Made by a program: the position numbers and the translations under genes. 64,000 nucleotides of DNA from Brumimicrobium sp964585545. Lineage in GTDB: Bacteria > Bacteroidota > Bacteroidia > Flavobacteriales_D > Crocinitomicaceae. Below, piece after piece: positions 46,829 to 56,237 of this stretch. Under the pieces are notes generated by a model that ran no database searches, was not told the origin of the DNA, and was given only the letters and a program-made list of their open reading frames with translations. The stretch lies in assembly GCA_964585545.1 (NCBI GenBank), contig CAZPDT010000002.1, positions 62,001 to 126,000 on the forward strand, in the 5' to 3' direction. How positions within the stretch are numbered: position 1 is the first letter of the stretch; each line of letters starts with the position of its first letter.

Positions 46829-47893
46829 TTAGGATTTGGTACCTTCTACAAACTTACGAACTAATTCATCAAAAGCATTAGAAGTCACTGTATTTTCTTG
46901 CATAATTGCTGGTCGACCGATATCACTTGATTCTCTGACACTTTGAACCAATGGAACCTGACCCAATAATGGAATATTCATTCCTTCAGATAAATTTTTA
47001 ACCCCATCTCTACCAAAAATATAATATTTATTTTCTGGAAGTTCGGCAGGCGTAAACCAAGACATATTTTCAATAAGTCCAATTACAGGAATATTGATGG
47101 CCTCCATTTGAAACATTGCTACTCCTCTTCTTGCATCGGAGAGAGCTACCTCTTGGGGGGTCGAAACGATAATGGCCCCGTCTAAAGGAATTTTTTGCAC
47201 TAAGGTGAGGTGAATGTCTCCAGTTCCTGGAGGAAGGTCGACAAAAAGGTAATCTAACTCATCCCAATATGTTTCGGTAAACATCTGTGTAAGTGCTTTT
47301 GAAGCCATTGGTCCTCTCCAAACTACAGCATCGTTTTGCTCTGTAAAGAAACCAATCGACATAATTGGAATGCCATACGACATTACAGGGGTCATCATCT
47401 GCTTTCCATCTATCTCCACAGCTTTTGGTCGCTCTCCAACCACATCAAACATTGTAGGGATAGAAGGGCCATAAATGTCGGCATCAACAATACCCACCTT
47501 ATAACCTTGCTTAGCAAGTCCACCTGCTAGATTGGCAGTAATTGTTGATTTCCCTACACCACCTTTTCCTGATGCTATGGCAATGATGTTTTTCACACCA
47601 CCCAACACATTTCTTTCGGGTTTTTTACTTTCTTTCTGTTCCTTGGGCAATCCTCGAATGATTGAAATAACTTTAACATCATCACCAAACACCCGTTTTA
47701 GATTAAAGGAAATGGCTTCTTGCATCCTTTTTCTTGAATGAAGCGCTGGGTTAACAATACTGACTGAAACAGAAATTTTATTTCCATCAATCTTTAAATT
47801 ACCTACAAGGTTTTCTGAAACTATATCTTTTTTGAGGTCGGGCTCTATAACGTTTCCTAATGCTTCTAGAACTTTATCTCTTGTGATTTCCAT
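46829..47893 (-). CDS. Mrp/NBP35-family P-loop ATPase (ApbC-like)
   Basis: N-terminal MIP18/DUF59 domain (~1-85), then an ATPase domain with deviant Walker A ASGKGGVGKSTITANL (107-122), VDADIYGPSIPTMF and FVDLPPGTGDIHLT. Known relatives carry or deliver Fe-S clusters, bound by a CxxC pair in the C-terminal part. Here the equivalent region reads ENMSWFTPAELPENKYYIFG and the whole 354-residue protein has no cysteine, so it cannot hold a cluster in the classical way. The neighbour is an Nfu protein that does have CxxC. Starts 169 bp from the divergent amidase gene. Confidence 0.92.
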   Translation of the reverse strand: MEITRDKVLEALGNVIEPDLKKDIVSENLVGNLKIDGNKISVSVSIVNPALHSRKRMQEAISFNLKRVFGDDVKVISIIRGLPKEQKESKKPERNVLGGVKNIIAIASGKGGVGKSTITANLAGGLAKQGYKVGIVDADIYGPSIPTMFDVVGERPKAVEIDGKQMMTPVMSYGIPIMSIGFFTEQNDAVVWRGPMASKALTQMFTETYWDELDYLFVDLPPGTGDIHLTLVQKIPLDGAIIVSTPQEVALSDARRGVAMFQMEAINIPVIGLIENMSWFTPAELPENKYYIFGRDGVKNLSEGMNIPLLGQVPLVQSVRESSDIGRPAIMQENTVTSNAFDELVRKFVEGTKS

Positions 47894-47912
47894 ATTTCTA
47901 TCTTTTATCTCA

Positions 47913-47920
47913 CAAAATTA
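47913..47920 (-). promoter_or_regulatory. Candidate -7 element (TAATTTTG) for the mrp unit
   Basis: Minus-strand TAATTTTG fits TAnnTTTG, 20 nt before the mrp ATG. No clear -33 element. Confidence 0.3.
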
Positions 47921-48062
47921 GAGTTATATTCTTGTTTTTCATTGAAAATCCGTAAGAATTTACTGAGTAATGATAAATATCAATTTTTTTCTGTATATCA
48001 TTTTTATATTCTGTTGAAGTTTTCTAACTTTAACAGTTCAAAACAATCAATTAACAGATACT

Positions 48063-51000
48063 ATGAAAAAGATTATTACTGCGCTTCTATTATTCGCAAC
48101 TCCATTTTTGCTGTGGAGTCAAAACTTGCCATTTAATCAGGTGTACCAAAATCATGTCTTACTTCCTGCGGGGATTTTAGAAACAGTTTCTTGGACGCAA
48201 ACACGTTTTCACAATATTGATGATAGTCAACCTAGAGGATGTATGGATATGCCATTGCCTTATGGTGTGATGGGCGTTTTTGATGAAGGTGATGGATATT
48301 TTAAAGAAAGTGGAAAGTATATTGCACAACTTTCGGGTATATCTGTGAACCAACAAAAAGCAAGTGTTCTTATGCAAATTGAGGCTTATGCTTCTGCGTT
48401 TGAACAGATATATTCTGGCTACAGCAACTTTTCTGAAAGCAAGCGTGTTTATAAAACATTGACTGAACTTTCACAAATTCCTGATTCGGGTCGTGTTAAT
48501 TTATATGCACGTGATGCACAAGTATACGAAATTATGAAGTTTTTAAACACTACTCATTTTGCCAATGAACACAATTTCCCCGTTCATAATTACAACTTAA
48601 GTACGGTTTTTGGAACAAATAACCTTGATGTGTTATCAGCACAAAAAATTAACTTTACAAGCACTGGAATAGAAGCTGAAACGGGGGCTGCTTATGTGTC
48701 AGAAATGGAAAACTCAAATGGTTCACGATCGACAGATTATGGGCCTGCAATTTGGAACCCCGCTGCAAGTTGTAATTATAGTTCTCGTGGAGGAGCTAGC
48801 ATTAGTGCGGTTACCATTCATACTGTTCAAGGCTCCTATGCAGGTTGTATCTCATGGTTTAAGAATTGCAATGCTCAAGTATCTGCACATTATGTAATCC
48901 GTTCCTCTGACGGTCAAATCACACAAATGGTGAGAGAGTCAAATAAGGCTTGGCATGTAGGTAATTCAAATCCATATACTATTGGTATAGAACACGAAGG
49001 GTATGTAACTAATGCTTCCTACTATACCATAGCAATGTATAATAGCTCTGCTGCTTTGGTTCGTGATATCTGCAGTAGCCACGGCATTAGTCGCAAACGG
49101 GAAGCCTACTTTCCTTGGAGCGGAACAACGTATTACAACCAATCTAGTATTCCCGGTGCTTGCGTAAAAATTAAAGGACATCAACATTTTCCTAACCAAA
49201 CACACAATGATCCAGGTCCCAACTGGGATTGGGATTATTATTACAAGAAAATCAATAACAATACATCGCCAACGACATATACGGCGGCAAGTGGCACATT
49301 ATATGACAGCGGAGGGGCATCAGGAAACTATGGAAATGATGAACATAAAATATGGGTGGTTAAACCTACAGGAGCCAATTCAGTGACTTTGAACTTTACA
49401 AGCTTTGAAACAGAAAACACTTGGGACTACCTTTATATTTATGATGGGGATGATATCTTTGCCCCACGAATAGGAATTTACACAGGAAATAATAGCCCAG
49501 GAACTGTAACTTCAACAGGAGGAGCAATTACGGTTGAGTTTCGTTCTGAGTGTGCAACAACTAAAAGTGGCTGGAACGCCAATTGGACTGCCGACATTCC
49601 TTTCTCTGATCAAACACCTCCCACAACAGATGTCTCGTTCTCAACCGATTGGAAAACTGTGGATTTTGAAGCACATTTCACCGATGCAGATGAATCAGGA
49701 GGCAGCGGTCTCGATAAAAGTTTTTATCAAGTGCTGTATTTTGACGGAACATATTGGAGTGCAAACCCTAGTCGGGGATTTTTTGGTGATAATTTTGAAG
49801 GAACAAGCATTAACTCAAACTGGACAGAAGAAACGGGAACTTGGGGAATTTCACCCAACACTCACTTAGAGCAATCTGATGATACGGAAGGGAATGCTAA
49901 CATATATGCTCCACTTACACAAAATCTTTCCAATCGCTATTTGTATGCTTGGAATGGAAAGATCAGCGGTACAGACGCCAACAAGAGAGCAGGAATTCAT
50001 ATTTTTTGTGACGATGCTACACAAAGTAATCGAGGGAACTCTTATCTCGTATATTTTCGAGCAGGAGGAAATCCCGACCCCAACAACAATAACAAGGTTC
50101 AGATTTATAAAGTCAATAACAATACTTTATCCTTAAAAAAGAATATTTCCCACACAATTAATCCCGATCAATGGTACAATTTTAAAGTTATCTTTGATAG
50201 AATAACGGGGAAATTATGGGTTATAGTTGATGGCGATGTTGTAACTACATGGACCGATTCTAGTCCTTTCAATGATGGCAATTCAGTTTCTTTTAGAAGT
50301 GGAAACTGTAATTATGAAGTTGATAACTTTAAAGTGTATCGTTCACGTCACCCAGATGTTACTATTACAGTTGGGCCTGGTTCAAACACCGATATTCCAT
50401 TTCAAAATAGTGACCCTAACACACCTGCGGGTAAAGTCAAGTCAATTGTTATGGACAATGCAGGGAATTTATCAAACATTGCTTTCCAATATGTGGATGT
50501 AGATTGGACAAAGCCTAATAACTTAGTTGTAAACGATGGATCAGGCGTAGATATTGATACGGTTTACACGAATACACTTGAAGGGAATTGGGGAACTGCC
50601 AATGATCCACACTCTGGAATAGTTGAATACAAAACAGCGATTGGAACAACTGCAGGTGCAGATGATGTAGTGGGGTGGACGAGTAATGGAACATCATCAA
50701 CTCTTTCCAGTACTGTATCAGGACTTGTTTATGACCAAATATATTACCTTTCTGTAACAGCTAAAAATGGAGCTGGATTAATAGATACAGCATCGAGTAA
50801 CGGGCAACGTTATGTTGATCTTTTAAGCATAAAAGAAAGCAGTTTGACGAGAATAGAAATGTTCCCCAATCCTACAGTGAAGGAACTTCAATTTAAGAAT
50901 TTAGAACACCCAACTGAAATTTTAATTTATGATGGGATTGGTCAATTGGTCATTCAAACAAAAGTAGATGTTCAAAAGGATAAGATTGATGTTGATGAAC

Positions 51001-51074
51001 TTGCAGCAGGAACGTATAATGTTACCATTAAAGTAGGCAATCAGTTTATTGTTAAAAAACTAGTGAAAGAATAA
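48063..51074 (+). CDS. T9SS-exported N-acetylmuramoyl-L-alanine amidase with CUB domain
   Basis: 1003 residues. Signal peptide (1-19, ending LLWSQ), a poorly conserved N-region, then an amidase_2/PGRP domain (~240-400): VTIHTVQGSY (zinc His253), SAHYVIRSSDGQITQMV, AWHVGNSNPYTIGIEHEG and GHQHFPNQTHNDPGPNWDW (zinc His381 region). A CUB domain follows (~402-515; WDYLYIYDGDD), a laminin-G-like domain (~590-760), a fibronectin-like segment, and a type A T9SS sorting tail (IEMFPNPTVKELQF, GQLVIQTKV, AGTYNVTI; ~922-1003). It should cleave the MurNAc-L-Ala bond of peptidoglycan outside the cell. Export to the surface points to attack on foreign walls or debris rather than self turnover (inference). 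Confidence 0.9.
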   Translation: MKKIITALLLFATPFLLWSQNLPFNQVYQNHVLLPAGILETVSWTQTRFHNIDDSQPRGCMDMPLPYGVMGVFDEGDGYFKESGKYIAQLSGISVNQQKASVLMQIEAYASAFEQIYSGYSNFSESKRVYKTLTELSQIPDSGRVNLYARDAQVYEIMKFLNTTHFANEHNFPVHNYNLSTVFGTNNLDVLSAQKINFTSTGIEAETGAAYVSEMENSNGSRSTDYGPAIWNPAASCNYSSRGGASISAVTIHTVQGSYAGCISWFKNCNAQVSAHYVIRSSDGQITQMVRESNKAWHVGNSNPYTIGIEHEGYVTNASYYTIAMYNSSAALVRDICSSHGISRKREAYFPWSGTTYYNQSSIPGACVKIKGHQHFPNQTHNDPGPNWDWDYYYKKINNNTSPTTYTAASGTLYDSGGASGNYGNDEHKIWVVKPTGANSVTLNFTSFETENTWDYLYIYDGDDIFAPRIGIYTGNNSPGTVTSTGGAITVEFRSECATTKSGWNANWTADIPFSDQTPPTTDVSFSTDWKTVDFEAHFTDADESGGSGLDKSFYQVLYFDGTYWSANPSRGFFGDNFEGTSINSNWTEETGTWGISPNTHLEQSDDTEGNANIYAPLTQNLSNRYLYAWNGKISGTDANKRAGIHIFCDDATQSNRGNSYLVYFRAGGNPDPNNNNKVQIYKVNNNTLSLKKNISHTINPDQWYNFKVIFDRITGKLWVIVDGDVVTTWTDSSPFNDGNSVSFRSGNCNYEVDNFKVYRSRHPDVTITVGPGSNTDIPFQNSDPNTPAGKVKSIVMDNAGNLSNIAFQYVDVDWTKPNNLVVNDGSGVDIDTVYTNTLEGNWGTANDPHSGIVEYKTAIGTTAGADDVVGWTSNGTSSTLSSTVSGLVYDQIYYLSVTAKNGAGLIDTASSNGQRYVDLLSIKESSLTRIEMFPNPTVKELQFKNLEHPTEILIYDGIGQLVIQTKVDVQKDKIDVDELAAGTYNVTIKVGNQFIVKKLVKE

Positions 51075-51083
51075 TTACCAAAA

Positions 51084-51725
51084 ATGAAAAATTTAGTTGC
51101 TTTAATCTCGGTTTTGATACTGTTTTCATGTGAAAATTCGAATGTCAATAAAACCAAAACGAAAGTGATAAAAAATAAAGGGAAAAAGGACAGTACAGCA
51201 GTTCTTCATACTCAAAATGATGTGCAATCCCCGCAAGTGTTTAAAGATGCTGTTGCTTTTGCTCATTTTTGCATTGAAAAGTTACAAACGAGAGAAGCCT
51301 TGGATTTAAAGCCTTATGTTGAAAATGGGGTTGTACTTTCTCCAAATGCTCATATTGATACTTTAAGTGTAAGAAAAGTTGGATTGGAAGAATTATCAAC
51401 GCCTACAAAGGAGCTACAATTTTGGGGCATTTATCCTGGAAGGGGCGATTCTATTTTGCTTTCAACTGCGGATTATGTGGATAAGTTTATATTTAATTTT
51501 GATTTGGATAATGCTGAAATTAATTCCTATCAAGGCAACCCTAAAGCAAGAGGTAGTGAACAGATAAATATACAAGACCTCTTTCCCTCTGCAACTACTG
51601 TAGCGTTTTATAAACCGCCCTCCAAAGAAGGTTATATGGATTGGAATGCATTGTACTTTGTTGTTCAGAAAACAGAAGGTCATTTTGTTTTAAAAGCAAT
51701 AGTTCATAATCAATGGTCACCTTAG
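51084..51725 (+). CDS. Lipoprotein of unknown function downstream of the amidase
   Basis: 213 residues. Lipoprotein signal (VLILFSC, Cys16), a Lys-rich linker, and an alpha/beta domain with FKDAVAFAHFCIEKLQTREALDLKPYV and LYFVVQKTEGHFVLKAIVHNQWSP. I do not recognise the family. It begins 9 nt after the amidase stop, so it is almost certainly made with it; a partner, anchor or self-protection factor is possible but unproven. Confidence 0.75.
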   Translation: MKNLVALISVLILFSCENSNVNKTKTKVIKNKGKKDSTAVLHTQNDVQSPQVFKDAVAFAHFCIEKLQTREALDLKPYVENGVVLSPNAHIDTLSVRKVGLEELSTPTKELQFWGIYPGRGDSILLSTADYVDKFIFNFDLDNAEINSYQGNPKARGSEQINIQDLFPSATTVAFYKPPSKEGYMDWNALYFVVQKTEGHFVLKAIVHNQWSP

Positions 51726-51971
51726 CCCGTATTCCAAGACAGAGGTGCTTTGTTACATCACCTCACGTTATTTATGAATAATACAGGTAAGGTTCATCGT
51801 GTTTTGTTATAAAACAGGGTTAATAATCAAAATATCAGAGAATTAATCTCTTAAAAACCCTTGTTAATCTTGCGATAAAGGCTTTATAGCGAATGCTTTT
51901 TATACTCCCATAAGTTTCCGTATTTTCGTATGATTAATTTTTTGTATATTTAGAGTATAAAATTTATAAAA

Positions 51972-54164
51972 ATGGCTGTAACTGAAATTTCGGAGTTGAA
52001 TCTTTCGCTTCGTAAGTATTTTGGATATGATCACTTTCGAGGAGATCAAGAGGATATTATCAAAAGTATCCTTAATAAAAATAATACTTTTGTGATTATG
52101 CCCACAGGGGGAGGCAAGTCGATGTGTTATCAATTGCCCGCATTAATATCCGAAGGAACTGCAATTATTGTTTCTCCGCTAATTGCTTTAATGAAAAACC
52201 AAGTGGATGCAATCAGAAATGTAAATGAAGATGATGCTGTTGCTCATGTCTTGAATAGTTCATTATCAAAAACTGAAATTAAGCGTGTAAAGGATGATAT
52301 CACTCAAGGAAAAACAAAATTACTTTATGTTGCTCCAGAATCGTTAACAAAGCAATCGAATATTGATTTTTTTACCTCTGTAAAAATATCCTTCTTTGCA
52401 ATTGATGAAGCCCATTGTATCTCTGAATGGGGGCATGACTTTAGACCTGAGTACCGTCGACTTAGAGAGATTTTTGAGGCCATTTCTGATGTGCCTATTA
52501 TAGCATTAACTGCAACTGCAACTCCTAAAGTTCAGCAAGATATTCAGAAGAATTTGAATATGTTGGATGCCAATGTTTTTAAGGCTTCATTTAACAGAGA
52601 TAATTTGTATTATGAAGTGCGGCCCAAGAAAAATGTAGAGAAAGAAATCATTAAATATATCCGAAAACGCAAAGGACAGTCTGGGATCATTTACTGTCTT
52701 TCACGCAAAAAGGTGGAGCAGCTTGCAGAAATATTACAGGTTAATGGAATTAATGCCTTGGGGTATCATGCAGGAATGGATGCGACCACACGTTCTAAAC
52801 ACCAAGATATGTTCTTGATGGAAGAAGTGGATGTGATTGTGGCCACAATTGCTTTTGGTATGGGGATCGATAAACCCGATGTGCGGTTTGTTATTCACCA
52901 TGATATTCCTAAATCATTAGAAAGTTATTATCAAGAAACTGGACGTGCAGGAAGAGATGGAGGAGTAGGAGAATGTTTGGCCTTTTACGCTTATAAAGAC
53001 ATTGAAAAATTAGAGAAGTTTCTCCATGGCACTCCTGTTGCCGAACAAGAAATAGGCAGACAATTGCTCTTTGAGATTGTTTCCTATGCAGAAACTTCAA
53101 TTTGCAGGAGAAAATACCTCCTTCATTACTTTGGAGAAGAATACGATGATGCAAATTGTGGAGGAATGTGTGATAACTGCAAAAACCCAAAGGAAAAAAC
53201 AGAAGGTCAGGAGGACGTCTTAAAATTCTTAAAGGCGGTTGTAGAATTAAAAGAAATGCAAAAGATAGATCATATTTGTGCATTTTTAAATGGAGAAAAA
53301 ACAACCGAGATTGCATCTTATCGACATGATCAACTTCCCCATTTTGGAGCTGGAAAAGATAAAGACAAAGCCTTTTGGAATGCCGTGGCACGTCAAGTTT
53401 TAGTGGAACGCTTGGTTTCTAAAGACATCGAATCGTATGGCGTAATTAAAATGACCGAGAAAGGACATGCATTCATCAAAAATCCACATTCTTTTATCTT
53501 GACAAAAGAACATACCTATTCAAAACATGATGAAGATGATGATATCATCTCGGGTGGGGGAATGAAAGATGCATTTGATGAGGTATTGTATCAAGCATTA
53601 GTAGATTTAAGGAGACAAATATCTAAAGAAAAAGGAATTCCTCCTTTTGTAATTTTCCAAGAAGGAAGCCTTAAAGAAATGTCCTTCCAGTATCCGATAA
53701 CCAAGGAGGAACTGACCAATATACAAGGTGTAGGGCAAGGAAAGGCCAGAAGATATGGAGCTCCATTTCTCGCCTTGATTGAAGAATATGTTCAACAAAA
53801 TGAAATTGACCGTCCGCAAGACCTCGTAGTGAAATCTTTGGTCAATAAATCGGGATTGAAGGTGCAACTGATTCAAAATATTGATCGTAAATTATCTCTA
53901 GAGGACATCAGTATTTCTCAAGGTAAATCAATGGATGAAATTATTGATGAAATTGAAATGATTGTGGATTCTGGAACTAGGGTCAATATAAACTATTACA
54001 TCAATGAAGTATTAGACGATGACAATCAGGAGGAAATTTATGAATATTTCTCCGAAGCAGAGACGGATTCTTTAGACGAAGCGTATGAAGAGTTTGATGG
54101 AGATTATTCTGAAGAAGAGCTGCGTTTGATGCGCATTAAATTTATGTCCGAAATGGCCAATTAA
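51972..54164 (+). CDS. recQ: ATP-dependent DNA helicase RecQ
   Basis: 3'-5' superfamily 2 helicase for repair and recombination. Walker A MPTGGGKSMCYQLP (43-56), DEAH box 145-148 in FFAIDEAHCISEWGHDFRP, TATATPKVQQDI, motif V/VI AFGMGIDKPDVRFVIHHD and YYQETGRAGRDG. The zinc-binding region has CRRKYLLHYFGE...C.GMCDNC, then an RQC winged helix and an HRDC-like segment (ELTNIQGVGQGKARRYG). The last ~90 residues form a Bacteroidota-type extension with a very acidic end. 730 residues. Convergent with the M20 gene. Confidence 0.95.
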   Translation: MAVTEISELNLSLRKYFGYDHFRGDQEDIIKSILNKNNTFVIMPTGGGKSMCYQLPALISEGTAIIVSPLIALMKNQVDAIRNVNEDDAVAHVLNSSLSKTEIKRVKDDITQGKTKLLYVAPESLTKQSNIDFFTSVKISFFAIDEAHCISEWGHDFRPEYRRLREIFEAISDVPIIALTATATPKVQQDIQKNLNMLDANVFKASFNRDNLYYEVRPKKNVEKEIIKYIRKRKGQSGIIYCLSRKKVEQLAEILQVNGINALGYHAGMDATTRSKHQDMFLMEEVDVIVATIAFGMGIDKPDVRFVIHHDIPKSLESYYQETGRAGRDGGVGECLAFYAYKDIEKLEKFLHGTPVAEQEIGRQLLFEIVSYAETSICRRKYLLHYFGEEYDDANCGGMCDNCKNPKEKTEGQEDVLKFLKAVVELKEMQKIDHICAFLNGEKTTEIASYRHDQLPHFGAGKDKDKAFWNAVARQVLVERLVSKDIESYGVIKMTEKGHAFIKNPHSFILTKEHTYSKHDEDDDIISGGGMKDAFDEVLYQALVDLRRQISKEKGIPPFVIFQEGSLKEMSFQYPITKEELTNIQGVGQGKARRYGAPFLALIEEYVQQNEIDRPQDLVVKSLVNKSGLKVQLIQNIDRKLSLEDISISQGKSMDEIIDEIEMIVDSGTRVNINYYINEVLDDDNQEEIYEYFSEAETDSLDEAYEEFDGDYSEEELRLMRIKFMSEMAN

Positions 54165-54204
54165 TTGGTCTTCATAAGAGGTTATTTGTTTATAACGGAT
54201 GGGC

Positions 54205-55407
54205 TTACTCTAATCCCTTTATGCCGTTCATTACTGTTAGTTGCATCCCAATTTTTAAGGCTTGTTCGTCGATATTAAATAGAGGTGTATGCAGTCCATG
54301 AACAATCCCTTTCTTTTTGTTCCCTACTCCGAGACGGAAGTAGCAGGTATCAATCTCTTGAGCGTAATAAGAGAAATCCTCTGCACCCATTCGAATCGGT
54401 AGATCTGTATAAACATTATCTTTGCCTAGCCAATCAATTGCATGTTCTAAAAACTTATGGGTTGTTTCAGGATGGTTTACCAGAAAAGGATAACCATGAC
54501 TGATTTCAACTTTTGCTTTTGCCCCATGTGCTTCTGCAATTAATGTTGCTTGTCGCTTAATTTGTTGAAGTGCTTTTGCACGCCATTTTTCATCCATTGT
54601 TCGGAACGTACCTTTCAGGTGTACCTTTTCAGGGATAATATTGGTTGCTCCTAAAGCTTCAAAATGACCAAATGTTAAAACACAGGGAATTTTAGGATCA
54701 CATTTTCTGCTCACAATTTGTTGTAGTGAGGTTACAATTTCTGCTCCAACTAAGATGTTATCTATAGCTTCATGTGGACGTGCACCATGACCGCCTTTGC
54801 CTGTGATGTCTATGTAAATTTCATCACAAGAGGCCATGTACAAGCCTGGTTTTGTACCTACATTCCCAATTTGTATTGCTGGGTCGCAATGGAGAGCATA
54901 CATCTTCTTAACTTCAGGACTTTTCAGACAACCCGCTTTAATCATCAAGCTTGCACCACCAGGGTTTTTTTCTTCACCAGGTTGGAAAATGAGTTTAATA
55001 GGATGTTCTAGCTCATCCTTCATCTTAAATAAAATCTCTGCAGCACCTAAAAGTATTGATGTGTGGACATCGTGACCACATGCATGCATCACGCCTTGAT
55101 GCTTTGAGGCATAATGGACATTGTTTTCTTCCAGTATGGGAAGAGCATCGATATCTGCCCGCAATCCAATGCAAGGTTGATTTTCTGAGTGTTGTTTTCC
55201 CCTAATCATTGCAACAATTCCAGTTTCAGCTACGCCCTTCTCATGTGGAATACCTATGGTGTTGAGCTGATTTGAAATAAACTCCATTGTCTCGTATTCT
55301 TGATAAGACAATTCTGGATATTGATGTAAATGATGCCTGTAACCAACCACTTTTTCGAAAAGTTGGTCAACGTTCTTTATAATTTCTTGTTTTTTGCTTG
55401 AATCCAT
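54205..55407 (-). CDS. M20-family amidohydrolase (N-acyl amino acid hydrolase type)
   Basis: Cytoplasmic zinc/manganese hydrolase of the IAA-amino acid/hippurate hydrolase group: RHHLHQYPELSYQEYET, GLRADIDALPI, metal-binding HACGHDVHTSILLGAA, catalytic QPGEEKNPGGASLM, GKGGHGARPHEAIDNI (dimerisation domain), MGAEDFSYYAQ and LHTPLFN. 400 residues, usual. These enzymes release amino acids from N-acyl derivatives; the exact substrate cannot be read. No signal peptide. Divergent from the MBL gene. Confidence 0.93.
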   Translation of the reverse strand: MDSSKKQEIIKNVDQLFEKVVGYRHHLHQYPELSYQEYETMEFISNQLNTIGIPHEKGVAETGIVAMIRGKQHSENQPCIGLRADIDALPILEENNVHYASKHQGVMHACGHDVHTSILLGAAEILFKMKDELEHPIKLIFQPGEEKNPGGASLMIKAGCLKSPEVKKMYALHCDPAIQIGNVGTKPGLYMASCDEIYIDITGKGGHGARPHEAIDNILVGAEIVTSLQQIVSRKCDPKIPCVLTFGHFEALGATNIIPEKVHLKGTFRTMDEKWRAKALQQIKRQATLIAEAHGAKAKVEISHGYPFLVNHPETTHKFLEHAIDWLGKDNVYTDLPIRMGAEDFSYYAQEIDTCYFRLGVGNKKKGIVHGLHTPLFNIDEQALKIGMQLTVMNGIKGLE

Positions 55408-55489
55408 ACTATTTGCTGATTGAGATTCACCAACCGCAGTGAAATCCGCTTTTTTACGAATTTAATGTTTATTGAGAAAACAAAGATGC

Positions 55490-55497
55490 TATTTTTG
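55490..55497 (+). promoter_or_regulatory. Candidate -7 element (TATTTTTG) for the MBL gene
   Basis: Fits TAnnTTTG, 46 nt before the chosen start. No good -33 element at the usual distance. Confidence 0.3.
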
Positions 55498-55543
55498 GGT
55501 TAATTTATAGTGTGTATTGATTTCAATGAATAATGACAATTAT

Positions 55544-56182
55544 ATGAAAGTAGTTAAATTTACAATGAATCCCATTCAAGAAAACACTTATTTAGTGGCT
55601 GATGAAAATCAAAATGCTGTGGTTATTGACCCTGGATGTTATTTTGAGGAAGAACGACAATTGATGAAAAATTTTATCAGTAAACACAATCTAAAAATCA
55701 GGGCAATTCTAAATACCCACGCTCATCTTGACCATATTATGGGAAACGCATTTATGAAACGCGAATACGAAGCAGATATCTATCTGCATGAAAAGGATCT
55801 GCCGACTTTAAAAATGGCGGAGATGAGTGCTCAAATGTATGGGTTGAATGCTTTTGACCCTTCGCCTCAACCCGATATTTTAATAAAGGAAGGTGAGACA
55901 TTAAACTTTGGGGACATCTCGTTTCAAGTTATCTTTGGGCCTGGACATGCACCAGGTCATGTGGCTTTCTACAATGAAAAAGAAGGTGTCGTAATAAATG
56001 GTGATATTTTATTTAAGGGAAGTTATGGACGTGTTGATCTGCCGGGTGGAAATTTCACAGATTTAAAACATACGATAATGCAAAAAATGTTTGCTTTACC
56101 TGATAAGACCCTCGTTTATACTGGACATGGGGAGGAGACGACAATAGGAGAGGAGAAAAGATCCAACCCTATTTTGTGGTAA
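55544..56182 (+). CDS. MBL-fold metallo-hydrolase (glyoxalase II-like)
   Basis: Metallo-beta-lactamase fold: FTMNPIQENTYLVADENQNAVVIDPG, metal motif THAHLDHIMGN (HxHxDH), GPGHAPGHVAFY, NGDILFKGSYGRVDLPGG and YTGHGEETTIGEE. All metal ligands are present. Family starts resemble MKVVKFTMNPIQENTYL, so the ATG at 55544 is preferred; a further ATG at 55526 and a TTG at 55517 are in frame. Likely a thioester or sulfur-compound hydrolase; substrate unknown. Confidence 0.9.
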   Translation: MKVVKFTMNPIQENTYLVADENQNAVVIDPGCYFEEERQLMKNFISKHNLKIRAILNTHAHLDHIMGNAFMKREYEADIYLHEKDLPTLKMAEMSAQMYGLNAFDPSPQPDILIKEGETLNFGDISFQVIFGPGHAPGHVAFYNEKEGVVINGDILFKGSYGRVDLPGGNFTDLKHTIMQKMFALPDKTLVYTGHGEETTIGEEKRSNPILW

Positions 56183-56237
56183 ACAAAATAGGTTGAAAAC
56201 GGACAATTTCTGAAAATTAACGCATGAATAGTTCGGG

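Noticed and set aside
51742..51764. GAGGTG/CACCTC hairpin after the lipoprotein gene as a terminator
   Set aside because: Only 6 bp, 11-nt loop and no T-run; too weak to list.
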